Shown: positions 19,603 through 28,491 of the stretch, in pieces
Layout of the letters: each line of letters opens with the position of its first letter
How positions within the stretch are numbered: the stretch's first letter is position 1
The notes under the pieces: generated by a model
What the model saw: the letters and a program-made list of their open reading frames with translations, nothing else
Told to the model about the DNA's origin: nothing
Databases searched by the model: none
Position numbers and translations under genes: made by a program
Source of the DNA: Anaerobiospirillum sp. NML120448
GTDB lineage: Bacteria; Pseudomonadota; Gammaproteobacteria; Enterobacterales; Succinivibrionaceae
NCBI RefSeq assembly: GCF_023050945.1
Contig: NZ_JALKIM010000002.1
Coordinates: 55,793-119,792, forward strand
Reading direction: 5' to 3'
Length of the DNA: 64,000 nucleotides

Positions 19603-19689
19603 TGGTGCCAAAGATGGGACTCGAACCCATACACTATCGCTAGCGGCGGATTTTGAATCCGCTGCGTCTACCAATTCCGCCACTTTGGC
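19603..19689 (-). tRNA. leuX: tRNA-Leu (anticodon CAA)
   Basis: The minus strand reads GCCAAAGTGGCGGAATTGG..., ending CCATCTTTGGCACCA. It forms a seven-pair acceptor stem, a D-arm with GGTAGACGC, an anticodon stem GCGGA/TCCGC with loop TTCAAAA (anticodon CAA, reading UUG), a long class II variable arm typical of leucine tRNA, and the T-loop GGTTCGAGTCC. CCA is encoded. Total 87 nt. Confidence 0.96.
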
Positions 19690-19701
19690 TCACGGGTGCT
19701 C

Positions 19702-19730
19702 ATTTTACAAAGCTTAGCCTCTCTTGTCTA
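19702..19730 (-). promoter_or_regulatory. Sigma-70 promoter of tRNA-Leu
   Basis: On the minus strand, TAGACA (-35) and TAAAAT (-10) are separated by exactly 17 bp, and the tRNA starts 12 bp after the -10. The discriminator GAGCACCCG is GC-rich, as in stringently controlled stable-RNA promoters. Confidence 0.7.
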
Positions 19731-19832
19731 GCATTTTTTTTAAAATTGTTAAAATTGCATCAACAAATTAAATTTAGCTAAGCCTTAAAATCTTTTCACC
19801 ATCATCAAAGGTGTAATTTTCTAAAGAATAAG

Positions 19833-20306
19833 CTACATAGAGCTCATAATACTATAGAAGGCACCTGTAATAACTACGCAAGCTAGTGCAACAACTAGTA
19901 ATTGCATTACCATACGCTGGTAGGCAACACCCAAGAAGAAGAATGAGAACATCAATAGAGAGCTAAAGATGATCATTGGAGTTGATGGGTATAAAGCAAT
20001 TAAGGCAGTGAGCATTACGAATAAGCCAATCACAAAAGTGACCATAGAGCGGCGTTGCTTAGCTTGCATTTCAGCTTTACGCTTAGCCTCACGCTCTTGT
20101 TTAAGCTTGCGCTGCTCCATTACTTTGTTCTTAGCACTTTCAAGCTTGTCACGACGCTCTTTAAGCTTTTGCTCTTGCATCTCTCTTAAAGAAGGCAAGC
20201 GTCCAGTGCTAGTAGCAGCTGCTGAGGAATTTGAAGCCTCAGTGCTCGCACTTGCTGAGGCTTTATCTTTCTCTGGTTGTTTAGCTTTGGCTTTATTAAT
20301 GGCCAT
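19833..20306 (-). CDS. Coiled-coil membrane protein of unknown function
   Basis: The 157-residue product has three parts. The first 35 residues are low-complexity Lys/Ala/Ser. Residues about 36-88 are strongly charged (KLKERRDKLESAKNKVMEQ and similar), predicting a basic coiled coil. Residues about 89-155 form three membrane helices (MVTFVIGLFVMLTALIAL, PMIIFSSLLMFSFFFLGVAY, LLVVALACVVITGAFYSI). I do not recognise the family. The Ala/Ser/Lys start resembles the low-complexity tails of LpxB and RnhB in this window. It lies upstream of tRNA-Leu on the same strand, which has its own promoter. Confidence 0.75.
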   Translation of the reverse strand: MAINKAKAKQPEKDKASASASTEASNSSAAATSTGRLPSLREMQEQKLKERRDKLESAKNKVMEQRKLKQEREAKRKAEMQAKQRRSMVTFVIGLFVMLTALIALYPSTPMIIFSSLLMFSFFFLGVAYQRMVMQLLVVALACVVITGAFYSIMSSM

Positions 20307-20956
20307 GATGGATCATTGCTCCTACAGAGGCGAAAAGATTATTATCAAAAGGTTGAGACTGGTACAACCTATCAATAATTTTCCATATTAAGGGCAAGAG
20401 CCCTAATAATAAAAGTTCACAATATATTGGTATAAAAAGGCGTGAACGTTAGTTGTATTATTACCTTTCTATACATATACACCATATTGCTTTGATGCTT
20501 AACGGTGTTTTGTCTTGACTAAAACAAGTTAAACTGTGCCACAAAACTATAACGGCATTATATAAATTATTCTTAAGTTTATCTAAGTTAACTAAGCATA
20601 AAATTGACCAAAGAGAAAAGGCAATCTTTACTATTATATCTAGGTTGTAGATAAATTTCTGTTAAATAAGCTAGATTTTTGATAATAGTTTGATTGATTT
20701 AAATTTTATCTCTCGCAGCTTTGGGACTTAGTAGTGATAATTTTAGGCAATTTTAAGAATAAATGCAGCGCATTATATAGTATGACTAACCATAGTGCGC
20801 CAAAAAATATACACAAAAGTGATATTGTTTTTCAATTTTCCTAAATTTTGGCAACTAAAGCTAATAGCATGCCAAATTTTAAAGAGCAATGCTTAATCAT
20901 ATCCCGTAATAATACCATGCTAAAAGCTGCTAGTTAGTTCATCAAGTGTTACTCAA
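20307..20956. other. AT-rich non-coding gap
   Basis: About 650 bp without a supported gene. It contains a small GGGCaagaGCCC hairpin near 20393 and the presumed promoter of the coiled-coil gene. Otherwise nothing is recognised. Confidence 0.5.
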
Positions 20957-20980
20957 CAAAAAAGCCCGCATACAGCGGGC
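20957..20980 (-). terminator. Terminator of dapD
   Basis: On the minus strand, GCCCGC and GCGGGC flank a five-base loop and are followed by a T run. It lies about 170 bp beyond the dapD stop. Confidence 0.8.
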
Positions 20981-21061
20981 TGTTCCTACACAAGGTGGGG
21001 CTGTTCCCACACATGGCGGGACTTATCCCACACAAGGCAGGTGGTTCCTACCTAGAGTGGG
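20981..21061. repeat. Tandem 21-bp imperfect repeats beside the dapD terminator
   Basis: Three consecutive 21-bp units (20981-21001, 21002-21022, 21023-21043) plus a partial fourth share the pattern GTTCCYACACAAGGYGGGG. Each can fold CCC/GGG pairs like the terminator stem at 20964-20980, so the array may have grown by duplicating the terminator. On the plus strand an open frame would encode AVPTQGG-type heptapeptides, but it has no convincing gene context. Confidence 0.65.
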
Positions 21062-21153
21062 AATTGATGACATGGTGCAGACTTTTAGGTGCCAAGTATT
21101 TCTTGGTAGCTGCGCCATGGGCTGGTTAAAAAAATTGGGGCTAAGAGTGTTGT

Positions 21154-21996
21154 TTAGCGTTGCATCTCTTCTTCGGCTTGACGTAATAAGTCGTTAAGAC
21201 CAATCTTAGAGCGGGTCTTCTCATCAACACGCTTTACGATTACAGCTGCGTATAAGGAGTACTTGCCATCCTTAGATGGGAGGTTGCCAGAAACAACTAC
21301 TGAGTATGGAGGAACCTTGCCGTACATGATCTCGCCAGTGGTACGATCATAAATACGAGTAGATTGGCCGATGAATACGCCCATAGAAATAACAGAGCCT
21401 TCACCAACGATTACACCCTCTACCACCTCAGAGCGAGCACCGATAAAGCAGTTGTCTTCAATAATGGTAGGGCCAGCTTGAACAGGCTCTAAAACACCAC
21501 CAATGCCTACACCACCAGATAAGTGAACATTCTTACCAATTTGAGCGCAAGAACCTACAGTAGCCCAAGTATCAACCATGGTGCCAGAACCAACACGAGC
21601 ACCGATGTTAACAAAAGAAGGCATTAAAACAACGTTAGGCTCTAAGAAAGCGCCCTGACGAACTACTGCACCAGGAACGGCACGTAAGCCCTCTTGAGCA
21701 AAGCGCTCAGCACTATAGCCATCAAACTTTAAAGGTACTTTATCGTAATAAGCGCCACCAGGGATTTGAGTTAGGGCATTGTCCTTTAACTTAAAGGAGA
21801 GTAATACAGCCTTCTTTACCCATTGATTGGTAACCCAATTGCCATCAATTTTCTCTGCAACACGTAAAGAGCCATCATCTAAACCAGCGATAACGTCGTT
21901 AATAGCAGCACGAACATTAGGATCGCAATTGTTCATGGAGATGTTGGCACGATTTTCAAAAGCATTATCAATAATGGCTTGAAGTTGTTGGGACAT
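21154..21996 (-). CDS. dapD: 2,3,4,5-tetrahydropyridine-2,6-dicarboxylate N-succinyltransferase
   Basis: Succinylates tetrahydrodipicolinate in the lysine/diaminopimelate pathway. After an alpha-helical N-terminus, the protein shows the left-handed beta-helix hexapeptide repeats, for example [50 protein letters not shown] and [13 protein letters not shown] are DapD signatures. At 280 residues it is near E. coli's 274. AAGGAG lies 11 bp before the ATG. It is the last gene of the leftward map-glnD-dapD series, each with its own spacing and terminator. Confidence 0.97.
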   Translation of the reverse strand: MSQQLQAIIDNAFENRANISMNNCDPNVRAAINDVIAGLDDGSLRVAEKIDGNWVTNQWVKKAVLLSFKLKDNALTQIPGGAYYDKVPLKFDGYSAERFAQEGLRAVPGAVVRQGAFLEPNVVLMPSFVNIGARVGSGTMVDTWATVGSCAQIGKNVHLSGGVGIGGVLEPVQAGPTIIEDNCFIGARSEVVEGVIVGEGSVISMGVFIGQSTRIYDRTTGEIMYGKVPPYSVVVSGNLPSKDGKYSLYAAVIVKRVDEKTRSKIGLNDLLRQAEEEMQR

Positions 21997-22244
21997 ATTA
22001 CTAAGTTCTCCTTAAATCTTAATAGGCAAGCTTAATCAAGCAGTACTAAATAGTGCCTAAATATTATCCCATAGCATATTTCAGTCAAGCAAAAGCCCGA
22101 TAAAGGTAAGATCTTTATCATCAATTGAGTGATTTGGATAAATTTTGCACAAAATAAAAGCAAAAATATCAACTGCGCACCATTATTGTCATTAATGATG
22201 CCGTGTTACTGATTGGTGGCTGAGAAATGATCTCTTATAGTGCA

Positions 22245-22292
22245 AAAAAGCACTCTTTACTCAAACTTTTAGTCTAGCAAAGAGTACTTTTT
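22245..22292 (-). terminator. Terminator of glnD
   Basis: AAAAAGCACTCTTT and AAAGAGTACTTTTT pair over 14 bp with one mismatch around a 20-nt loop. On the minus strand the hairpin ends in a T run. Confidence 0.7.
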
Positions 22293-22309
22293 AGTATTAA
22301 GTCTGCCAT

Positions 22310-22419
22310 GAGCCCAGGCGCTCAGCCTTTGTGTCTGAGCTCTAGCTCAGAGCTCATGGCTCAGAGCTACTAGCTTTGCGCCCTCGTGCTTTGCATTTTC
22401 GCACTTTGAGCGCTTGGCT
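22310..22419. repeat. AGCGC/GAGCTC-rich repeat island after glnD
   Basis: Repeated and inverted pieces such as GAGCTCTAGCTCAGAGCTC, GGCTCAGAGCTA, GCGCTCAGCC and GAGCGCTTGGCTC lie between the glnD stop and its terminator. It has the same character as the islands near 3.4, 14.3, 25.8, 39.3 and 50.4 kb. Confidence 0.55.
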
Positions 22420-25098
22420 CTAGCGCTTAGATTGCTCGGCTTTTGGTGGATCTAAAGCTTCAATCAGAGCTTGCTCTAATTTATCTTTAGTGCGCTCGCT
22501 AAGCGGACGGCCTTGTCGATCTGTAACAGAAAAGAAGTCGTCAGCTCGCTCTCCTGTAGTAGTAATACGTGAGCTTCTTACCAAAAGATTGAACTTATCG
22601 AAAATAATGCCAATCTTAGCTAGTAATCCTGGCTGATCTAAGGCCGAGATCTCAAGATTAGTAGCCTCATTAGTGTGGTCTTCTAAGTAGTTAACGCCAG
22701 TAGGGATTTTAAAAATCTGCTTTTTACTATTGTCCCTTAACTTAGCAATTCTCTCTAAACTTGGCTCTTCATTAATACCTTTGATAATAGCCATACGAAT
22801 AGAGTGCAAGCGCTCATTATCAATACAGCCACCCATTTGAGATTGGAACTTTAAAGTACAAATTGATTGGTTGAGCTTGTTTCTAATAAATTGAGCTGAC
22901 TGAATGCTAAGGCGTTTTTGCGCCATGATATAAGCCAAGTAAGCAAAGTTAAACTTAGGGTTATGTTCCCTAAAAAAGATGAGCATTTCTGTGGCTGTAT
23001 TCTTATGCTGAGCAAAAAGAATAAGAGGATGGTCTTCTACTCTAAAAGTCAAAATATTGCGAGTATGCCAAGCAATTTCTTGAGGTGTATAGTAGATAAA
23101 ATACTCAGGCTTAAAATAAGACCAATAAGTTCTTATATCTTGCTCATTTAAATCCCTCATGTATTTAATGGCTAGCTCTTGGTTTTCATTAGCATGGAGC
23201 TTGATGTCATGAGGCATTTCCAAGCCATGACGTAGTGCTTGGCGAGTAGAAAAATAAAGTTGCTTAAAAACAATATCTTTCCATGAATTCCACTCACGAT
23301 CATTGGTAGCACAAATATCTGCAACCGATAAGCAATATAAAAGGTTTAAATGCTCTTCATCTTGGACTTTCTTAGAAAATTCATTAACCACCTGAGGGTC
23401 ATTGATATCGCGTCTTTGTGCAGTAGATGACATCATTAAGTGATTATAGACCAGCCATGATACTAGGCGGGTTTGATAAAGGGTATAACGGTGTAACTGG
23501 CAAAAATATAAAGCCTCACCTGCACCTAATTGAGCATGATGTCCACCTTGGCCCTTAGCAATATCATGGAGTAAGCCTGCAACTACTAAAATTTCAGGAT
23601 TACTTAGCTGTGAGTAAACGTGCTTAAACAAAGTAAAGCTTTGATCTTTAGAGTGACTTAAGGATTCAAAGTTTTTAATTACTCTAATGGTATGTTCATC
23701 TACGGTATAAAGATGGAACATGTCAAATTGGCTTAAGCCCTCAATTTTTTCCCAAGAAGGCATATAAGCAGACAAAACTCTATGTTCATGCATTAAAGGA
23801 AAAGCAGTACTAGCAGCTTTAGGATCATCTAAGATGCTTTTAAAAATAGTTCTGCATTCTGGGATTTCTACTAAGTAGTTGGTCAAAGAGCGTCTGGTAC
23901 GACGTAATAGACGTAAGGCATTAACATGCAGTCCTACTACCTCAGGATGCTTAGCCATAAGGTAAAAGATTTCCAGCATTTTGCTCTTATCATTTTCAAA
24001 CACATCACGTGAAGTAACGTCAATTAAAGGGCCACGTCTAATAAAGTCATTGTTAATAAATTGGGTCTCATCGTCGCCCAAATGACCTGTAATACGTAGA
24101 ACCTCCAGCTGCAAAGCCATAGAGTTTAATTCACGAATTCTACGTAATGTACGGTAGAGATCTCGCATCATGGTCTCTACTTGCTCATTAGAGTTTCCTA
24201 CATAGCCTAAGAGCTGAGCTACACTTGGTTGACAATCAAGGCTTAGTCTATTGTCCTCACGGCGGGTACAAACATGAAGAGCATAGCGTACTTGGTAGAG
24301 TACATCACGAGATTCAATAAGCTCCTCATACTCCTCTTGACTTAAAAAGCCAAGATTGAGCATGTCCTCAGGAGTTTTAGCTTGAAAATGGAAATTAGCA
24401 ATCCACTGCATAACGTGAATATCACGAATGCCGCCTGGGTTTTGTTTTAAGTCAGGCTCTAAAGCATAGGAGGTGTCTTTGTAAGCATGGTGACGCTCTA
24501 ATTCTTCGGCTACCTTAGCGTGAAAGAAGCGCTTGGTATTCCAAGTACTATCTTTACTAATAGTATTTAAAAGAAATTCATATACCTTATAGTCACCACA
24601 CAAAAAGCGATTCTCTAAAAGATTAGTACAGATAGTAAGATCAGCATTAACCTTTTCTAAGCATTCATCAATAGTTCGAACTGAGGAGCCAATATCCAAC
24701 TTTAAATCCCATAAATATGAGATAAAAGAAGAAATTTGTTCTTGAGCCTCTTCAGATAACTTGTCTTGAGAGACAATTAATAAGTCTATATCTGACTTTA
24801 AGAACAGCTCACCTCTACCATAGCCTCCTACTGCTATCATAGCTAGTTTAGGTAAATTGTTGAGCTCAAAGTGCTCATAGAGGCTGCGCATCATCTCATC
24901 TACGTAGTGGGTGCGATAATCAAGTAGGGATGCAATGCTGTAGCCTTCATTAAAGAAATTAACTAAGCGCTCTTCTAGAAAAGATAAATACTCACGTCCT
25001 GTCTTAATATTAGTAATATCAAGCTCACAAGAACATGGCTGCTGTGCTACCAAGTCAGCACTAATTTGTTTATGAGGTAGACAGATGTGGGTATACAT
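22420..25098 (-). CDS. glnD: Bifunctional PII uridylyltransferase / uridylyl-removing enzyme
   Basis: Senses glutamine and adds or removes UMP on PII proteins, setting nitrogen control. The nucleotidyltransferase motif GGYGRGEL with SDIDLL lies near residue 95-110. The central HD hydrolase domain has GLLHDIAKGQGGHHAQLGA around residue 510. Two ACT domains end the protein, the last with LEISALDQPGLLAKIGIIFDKF. The length of about 892 matches E. coli (890). An ATG six bases upstream (25104) directly abuts GGAG, so the next ATG, at 25098 with six-base spacing, is the likely start. It sits between map and dapD as in E. coli. Confidence 0.97.
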   Translation of the reverse strand: MYTHICLPHKQISADLVAQQPCSCELDITNIKTGREYLSFLEERLVNFFNEGYSIASLLDYRTHYVDEMMRSLYEHFELNNLPKLAMIAVGGYGRGELFLKSDIDLLIVSQDKLSEEAQEQISSFISYLWDLKLDIGSSVRTIDECLEKVNADLTICTNLLENRFLCGDYKVYEFLLNTISKDSTWNTKRFFHAKVAEELERHHAYKDTSYALEPDLKQNPGGIRDIHVMQWIANFHFQAKTPEDMLNLGFLSQEEYEELIESRDVLYQVRYALHVCTRREDNRLSLDCQPSVAQLLGYVGNSNEQVETMMRDLYRTLRRIRELNSMALQLEVLRITGHLGDDETQFINNDFIRRGPLIDVTSRDVFENDKSKMLEIFYLMAKHPEVVGLHVNALRLLRRTRRSLTNYLVEIPECRTIFKSILDDPKAASTAFPLMHEHRVLSAYMPSWEKIEGLSQFDMFHLYTVDEHTIRVIKNFESLSHSKDQSFTLFKHVYSQLSNPEILVVAGLLHDIAKGQGGHHAQLGAGEALYFCQLHRYTLYQTRLVSWLVYNHLMMSSTAQRRDINDPQVVNEFSKKVQDEEHLNLLYCLSVADICATNDREWNSWKDIVFKQLYFSTRQALRHGLEMPHDIKLHANENQELAIKYMRDLNEQDIRTYWSYFKPEYFIYYTPQEIAWHTRNILTFRVEDHPLILFAQHKNTATEMLIFFREHNPKFNFAYLAYIMAQKRLSIQSAQFIRNKLNQSICTLKFQSQMGGCIDNERLHSIRMAIIKGINEEPSLERIAKLRDNSKKQIFKIPTGVNYLEDHTNEATNLEISALDQPGLLAKIGIIFDKFNLLVRSSRITTTGERADDFFSVTDRQGRPLSERTKDKLEQALIEALDPPKAEQSKR

Positions 25099-25104
25099 GG
25101 ACAT

Positions 25105-25705
25105 CTCCTAATATCACGAGCTGATCTTAACTGTAAATTCTAAATAATTTTGCTAAACAATGTTTACCTAAAAAGAAAATTAATTACTCAAGCCTATCAT
25201 CCCAGTGCCATCCAGCCATAAAAGATGCTGCTATAAATGCAAAAGCTGCCCACAAGCAACTACCAAAATTGGCCAATCATTAATTACAGCATAATATATC
25301 TACATTCCATGATTTGCCCCTAAGCTTATTAGTAATTATGTGGCAGCAAACCAACCGACAAACCGACAAATAAACTAACCTTGCCTTCAACCAACCATCG
25401 ATGCAGAAAAACTACAAGTGAGGTAGCAATAATGCTTGTATGAGGAAAGCTGGGTCAAGTAACTTGTTTGCTCGTTAATAGCATAGCCTTAGTTAATAGG
25501 TAAAAATACAGCTAAAGGCAAGGATAAAAGCTACAAGTGAAGCTCTTAAGTTAAAAGTATTGTCCTTATAAATGACAAAGGTAAGATGAGTTGCCAAATT
25601 TTGACAGCCAAGAGTTAAGCGCCAAGAGCCAAGGGCTAATGCTAAGCTGAGCTTAAGCAAGAGTGAGTAAGAGTAGGAATGATGGTGGTGGGTTTTAGAG
25701 ACAAC
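25105..25705. other. Non-coding gap glnD / map
   Basis: About 600 bp with no supported gene. Contains GCCAAGAG-type short repeats near 25615-25640. The glnD promoter should lie at its left end. Confidence 0.5.
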
Positions 25706-25732
25706 AAAGCCTACTTTGAGTCAGTAGGCTTT
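25706..25732 (-). terminator. Weak terminator-like hairpin after map
   Basis: AAAGCCTACT and AGTAGGCTTT form a perfect 10-bp stem with a seven-base loop. The T tract is short in both directions. Confidence 0.55.
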
Positions 25733-25779
25733 GCAGTTTTGCTCAATGTTTAATTGGACTTTAATAGAGTCGAGCTCTA

Positions 25780-25885
25780 TTTTGCTTGCTTGCGCTAGCT
25801 AGCAAGTGCGGGCGCTAGTAAGCCAAGTGAGCGATAACGAGCAGGGGCAATTGCGCAGCTATTGCGTTGCGCTGCGCAGCTCGAT
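25780..25885. repeat. GC-rich repeat island after map
   Basis: Built from GCTTGCTTGCGCTAGCTAGC, GCGGGCGCTAGTAAGC, AATTGCGCAG and GCGTTGCGCTGCGCAGC, which are mutually complementary. It lies immediately downstream of the map stop. Confidence 0.55.
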
Positions 25886-25894
25886 GCGGCACTC

Positions 25895-26689
25895 TTAGGC
25901 ATTGTGAAGAATGCGTGGGATTACGGCCTCTTCTTCAGGGCGTAAAGTTAGAATTTCACAGCCGTCTTGAGTTACTAAAATAGTGTGCTCAAATTGAGCG
26001 GATGCTGTTTTGTCAGCTGTAGTTACAGTCCAACCATTTTTCTTGTTAACCTTACACTTGTAAGTACCAATATTAATCATTGGCTCAATAGTAAAGGTCA
26101 TACCTGCTGCTAGTAATACGGAGTTGCGATTGCGATAGTGTAAAACAGTTGGTTCATCATGGAAGACATTAGAAATGCCGTGACCACAGTAGTCACGAAC
26201 AATAGAAAAGCCCTCTCTATCAGCAATACGTTGAATAGTCTCACCAATATCCATTAAGTTAGCACCAGCTCTTACTACCTTTAGCGCTGCATAAAGAGCT
26301 TCTTGAGTAGTATTAACTAAACGCTGGTTAATAGGGCTGGTCTTGCCACCAACAATAAACATCTTAGAGGTATCACCGTAGTATTTGTCTTTAATTACAG
26401 TGACATCAACGTTAACAATATCGCCATCGTGTAATACTCTATGTCCTGGAATACCGTGACATACTTCCTCGTTTACAGAGATACATACACATTTTGGGTA
26501 ACCATGATAGCCCAAGCAAGCAGAAATAGCTTTTTGATGGTTTTCAATATAATCTTGGCAGAGAGCGTCAAGCTCGCCAGTGGTAACGCCACTTTTTACA
26601 TGAGGCTCAAGCATTACTAAAACGTCAGCAGCTAGCTTACCAGCAATGCGCATCAACTCTATTTCTTTTGGGCTTCTAAGAGAGATCAT
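25895..26689 (-). CDS. map: Methionine aminopeptidase type I
   Basis: Removes the initiator methionine from nascent proteins. The pita-bread fold metal ligands are recognisable: Asp in VNVDVTV, Asp in YYGDTSKMF, His in GHGISNVFHDEP, Glu in FTIEPMINIG and Glu in FEHTILVT. The 264 residues equal E. coli Map. GAGGA stands seven bases before the ATG. In E. coli map neighbours rpsB divergently. Here about 15 kb of other genes separate them. Confidence 0.97.
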   Translation of the reverse strand: MISLRSPKEIELMRIAGKLAADVLVMLEPHVKSGVTTGELDALCQDYIENHQKAISACLGYHGYPKCVCISVNEEVCHGIPGHRVLHDGDIVNVDVTVIKDKYYGDTSKMFIVGGKTSPINQRLVNTTQEALYAALKVVRAGANLMDIGETIQRIADREGFSIVRDYCGHGISNVFHDEPTVLHYRNRNSVLLAAGMTFTIEPMINIGTYKCKVNKKNGWTVTTADKTASAQFEHTILVTQDGCEILTLRPEEEAVIPRILHNA

Positions 26690-26873
26690 TGGTTTTTCCT
26701 CAACTAAAATATGGGCTCAAGTAAAACTTATCGGTAAAGATTAAGATAGCTGCAAGCAAGTAATAGGTCAAACTTGTTAAGTTTTCTTGTGAAAAGTAAG
26801 CTCTATTGAGCCTAGGTGAGGGTGAACTTGAAGTTTCTACACTATAAATGATTTGCTTATTCTTTACAGATAA

Positions 26874-26918
26874 TTAAAGATAGTGTCCTTGGCTTTAGCC
26901 TAGGCTAACTATCTTTAA
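26874..26918 (-). terminator. Long nested hairpin after the gluconate repressor gene
   Basis: TTAAAGATAGT pairs perfectly with ACTATCTTTAA, and inside it CCTTGGCT pairs with AGCCTAGG with one mismatch. No good T tract follows, so it may be a factor-dependent terminator or an mRNA-stabilising hairpin. Confidence 0.5.
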
Positions 26919-26968
26919 CGTGTGCTATTTTAAGCCAACTTTTTATGTTGTGCTATTGATTCTTGCAA

Positions 26969-28186
26969 CTATCTTAATTTAGAAGTGACTTGGGAAGAAG
27001 ACAGTAGCTGACAAGGTAGCTTGAGGGCGTAGAGAGTATCAAAAAGACGAGAAATATTAGTATGCTCCTCAGCTTTTAAGGTTTCTCCTAAGCTAAGCAT
27101 TGGGAATAGCTCAATTTTTGGAGAAATAGGGCCTTCTCTTTTAATTCTTTGAATAATAAAGTCGATGGCCATTTTGCCCATTTCTTTACGGGCGGTAATG
27201 ACTGAGGTTAACTTAGGAATAGTAGTAGTACCAATATTAAGACCGTTATAGCCTAAAACAGCAATTTGATCTGGAACCTTAATGCCCATTTCAACACAGG
27301 CAATCATAGCGCCAATGGCTACGTCATCATTAGTACAGAAAATAGCGTCTAAATTAGGTACGTCATGAAGGGCCTTACGCATCATGTCAGCACCACGAGA
27401 GAAGTTAGAGCGCTCTGAGGAACCAAAGACATAAGTATCAAGCTGGGCTTCACGACAAGCTAGTTCATAACCGTACTGTCGATCCATATTACGCTTATCT
27501 AAACGAGCGCTTAAATATGCGATATTTTTACGGCCACTATCAATTAGTCCCTTAATAGAAGCATAAGCAATTTTGACATGATCATAGCCAATGTTCATAT
27601 CAATTGACTTATCAAGCAAACTCATAAGCTCAACTACAGGAATATTGGTAGTTTTAAGGCTCTTAAGGGTAAGAGGAGTATGCTGAGCCTCAGTTAAAAT
27701 CATGGCATCTACTTGATAGGAAAGTAGCTGCATGACTTTACGCTCTTCATTTTCTTCTTTATAGGAAGTATGTGCGATTAAGACATCATAGCCATACTCA
27801 CTAGCTCGTTCTTCTACACCCTCAATAAGATCAGAAAAAAGTAAGTTAGAAAATGAAGAAACAGCAAGGCCAATAGTTTTGGTGCTTGCTTGAGAAAGCA
27901 TAACAGGCGCACGGTTAGGCACATAACCCACTTCATCGATAACCGCTTTGATCTTAAGACCAGTATTTTGGGCTACGGTTTTTGGGTTTTTAAGATAGCG
28001 CGAAACCGTCATCTTAGTAACACCAACCTTTTGGGCAATGTCTTCGAGGGTAATGCGTTGTCCTTTCATCAAATATGGCGCTAATACCTGCTCATAAAGA
28101 GCTTGGCTTAAACGCCCTCCTTTCTTAATTTTAAAACCAACGTTAAGCTGTGATAAAAATCTGTCTAAATAATAGATATCAGACAC
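26969..28186 (-). CDS. gntR: LacI-family gluconate repressor (GntR type)
   Basis: DNA-binding repressor that should release its operators when gluconate binds. ITLEDIAQKVGVTKMTVSRY is the LacI helix-turn-helix; after it NRAPVMLSQASTKTIGLAVSS and a periplasmic-binding-protein-like domain follow. VGVTKMTVSR, NRAP, TEAQHTPLTLK, VVELM and FCTNDDVAIGA match E. coli GntR closely. The start taken is GTG with poor ribosome-site support; it gives 39 extra residues before Met40 (ATG at 28069), where the E. coli protein begins. About 30 extra residues also occur at the C-terminus. It neighbours gntT, and palindromes of the GntR type lie upstream of gntT and gntK. Confidence 0.9.
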   Translation of the reverse strand: MSDIYYLDRFLSQLNVGFKIKKGGRLSQALYEQVLAPYLMKGQRITLEDIAQKVGVTKMTVSRYLKNPKTVAQNTGLKIKAVIDEVGYVPNRAPVMLSQASTKTIGLAVSSFSNLLFSDLIEGVEERASEYGYDVLIAHTSYKEENEERKVMQLLSYQVDAMILTEAQHTPLTLKSLKTTNIPVVELMSLLDKSIDMNIGYDHVKIAYASIKGLIDSGRKNIAYLSARLDKRNMDRQYGYELACREAQLDTYVFGSSERSNFSRGADMMRKALHDVPNLDAIFCTNDDVAIGAMIACVEMGIKVPDQIAVLGYNGLNIGTTTIPKLTSVITARKEMGKMAIDFIIQRIKREGPISPKIELFPMLSLGETLKAEEHTNISRLFDTLYALKLPCQLLSSSQVTSKLR

Positions 28187-28396
28187 AGAGTCGCTCTATA
28201 GCTTTTAGCTACGAGAGTGGTAGAGGGATATTCTAAAAGCATAATACAACATGCAAATATTAAGTCCCTTTCCCTGTGTATGATATAGAAAATCACACCA
28301 TGAAATTACCATTATAAGCAAAATTAGCTTATATGTGGGCAAATGTGTGTTTATTGAGCATCAATGACCTAAAAATTAGCTTTTTGCTCATTATTC

Positions 28397-28424
28397 AATA
28401 AAAAAGCCCTCTTAAAGAGGGCTT
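28397..28424 (-). terminator. Terminator of gntT
   Basis: AAGCCCTC and GAGGGCTT form the stem and the A run at 28397-28405 gives a T tail on the minus strand. A small GATGTACATC palindrome lies between it and the gntT stop. Confidence 0.85.
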
Positions 28425-28491
28425 GCAATGACTATTAATATGGGATGATGTACATCCACAAATCAGTGGTGTGTGTGTTAATTAATAGAAT

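Noticed and set aside
20946..21197. Plus-strand frame encoding AVPTQGG-type repeats
   Set aside because: The peptide repeat simply mirrors the 21-bp DNA repeats next to the dapD terminator, and the frame runs antisense into dapD.
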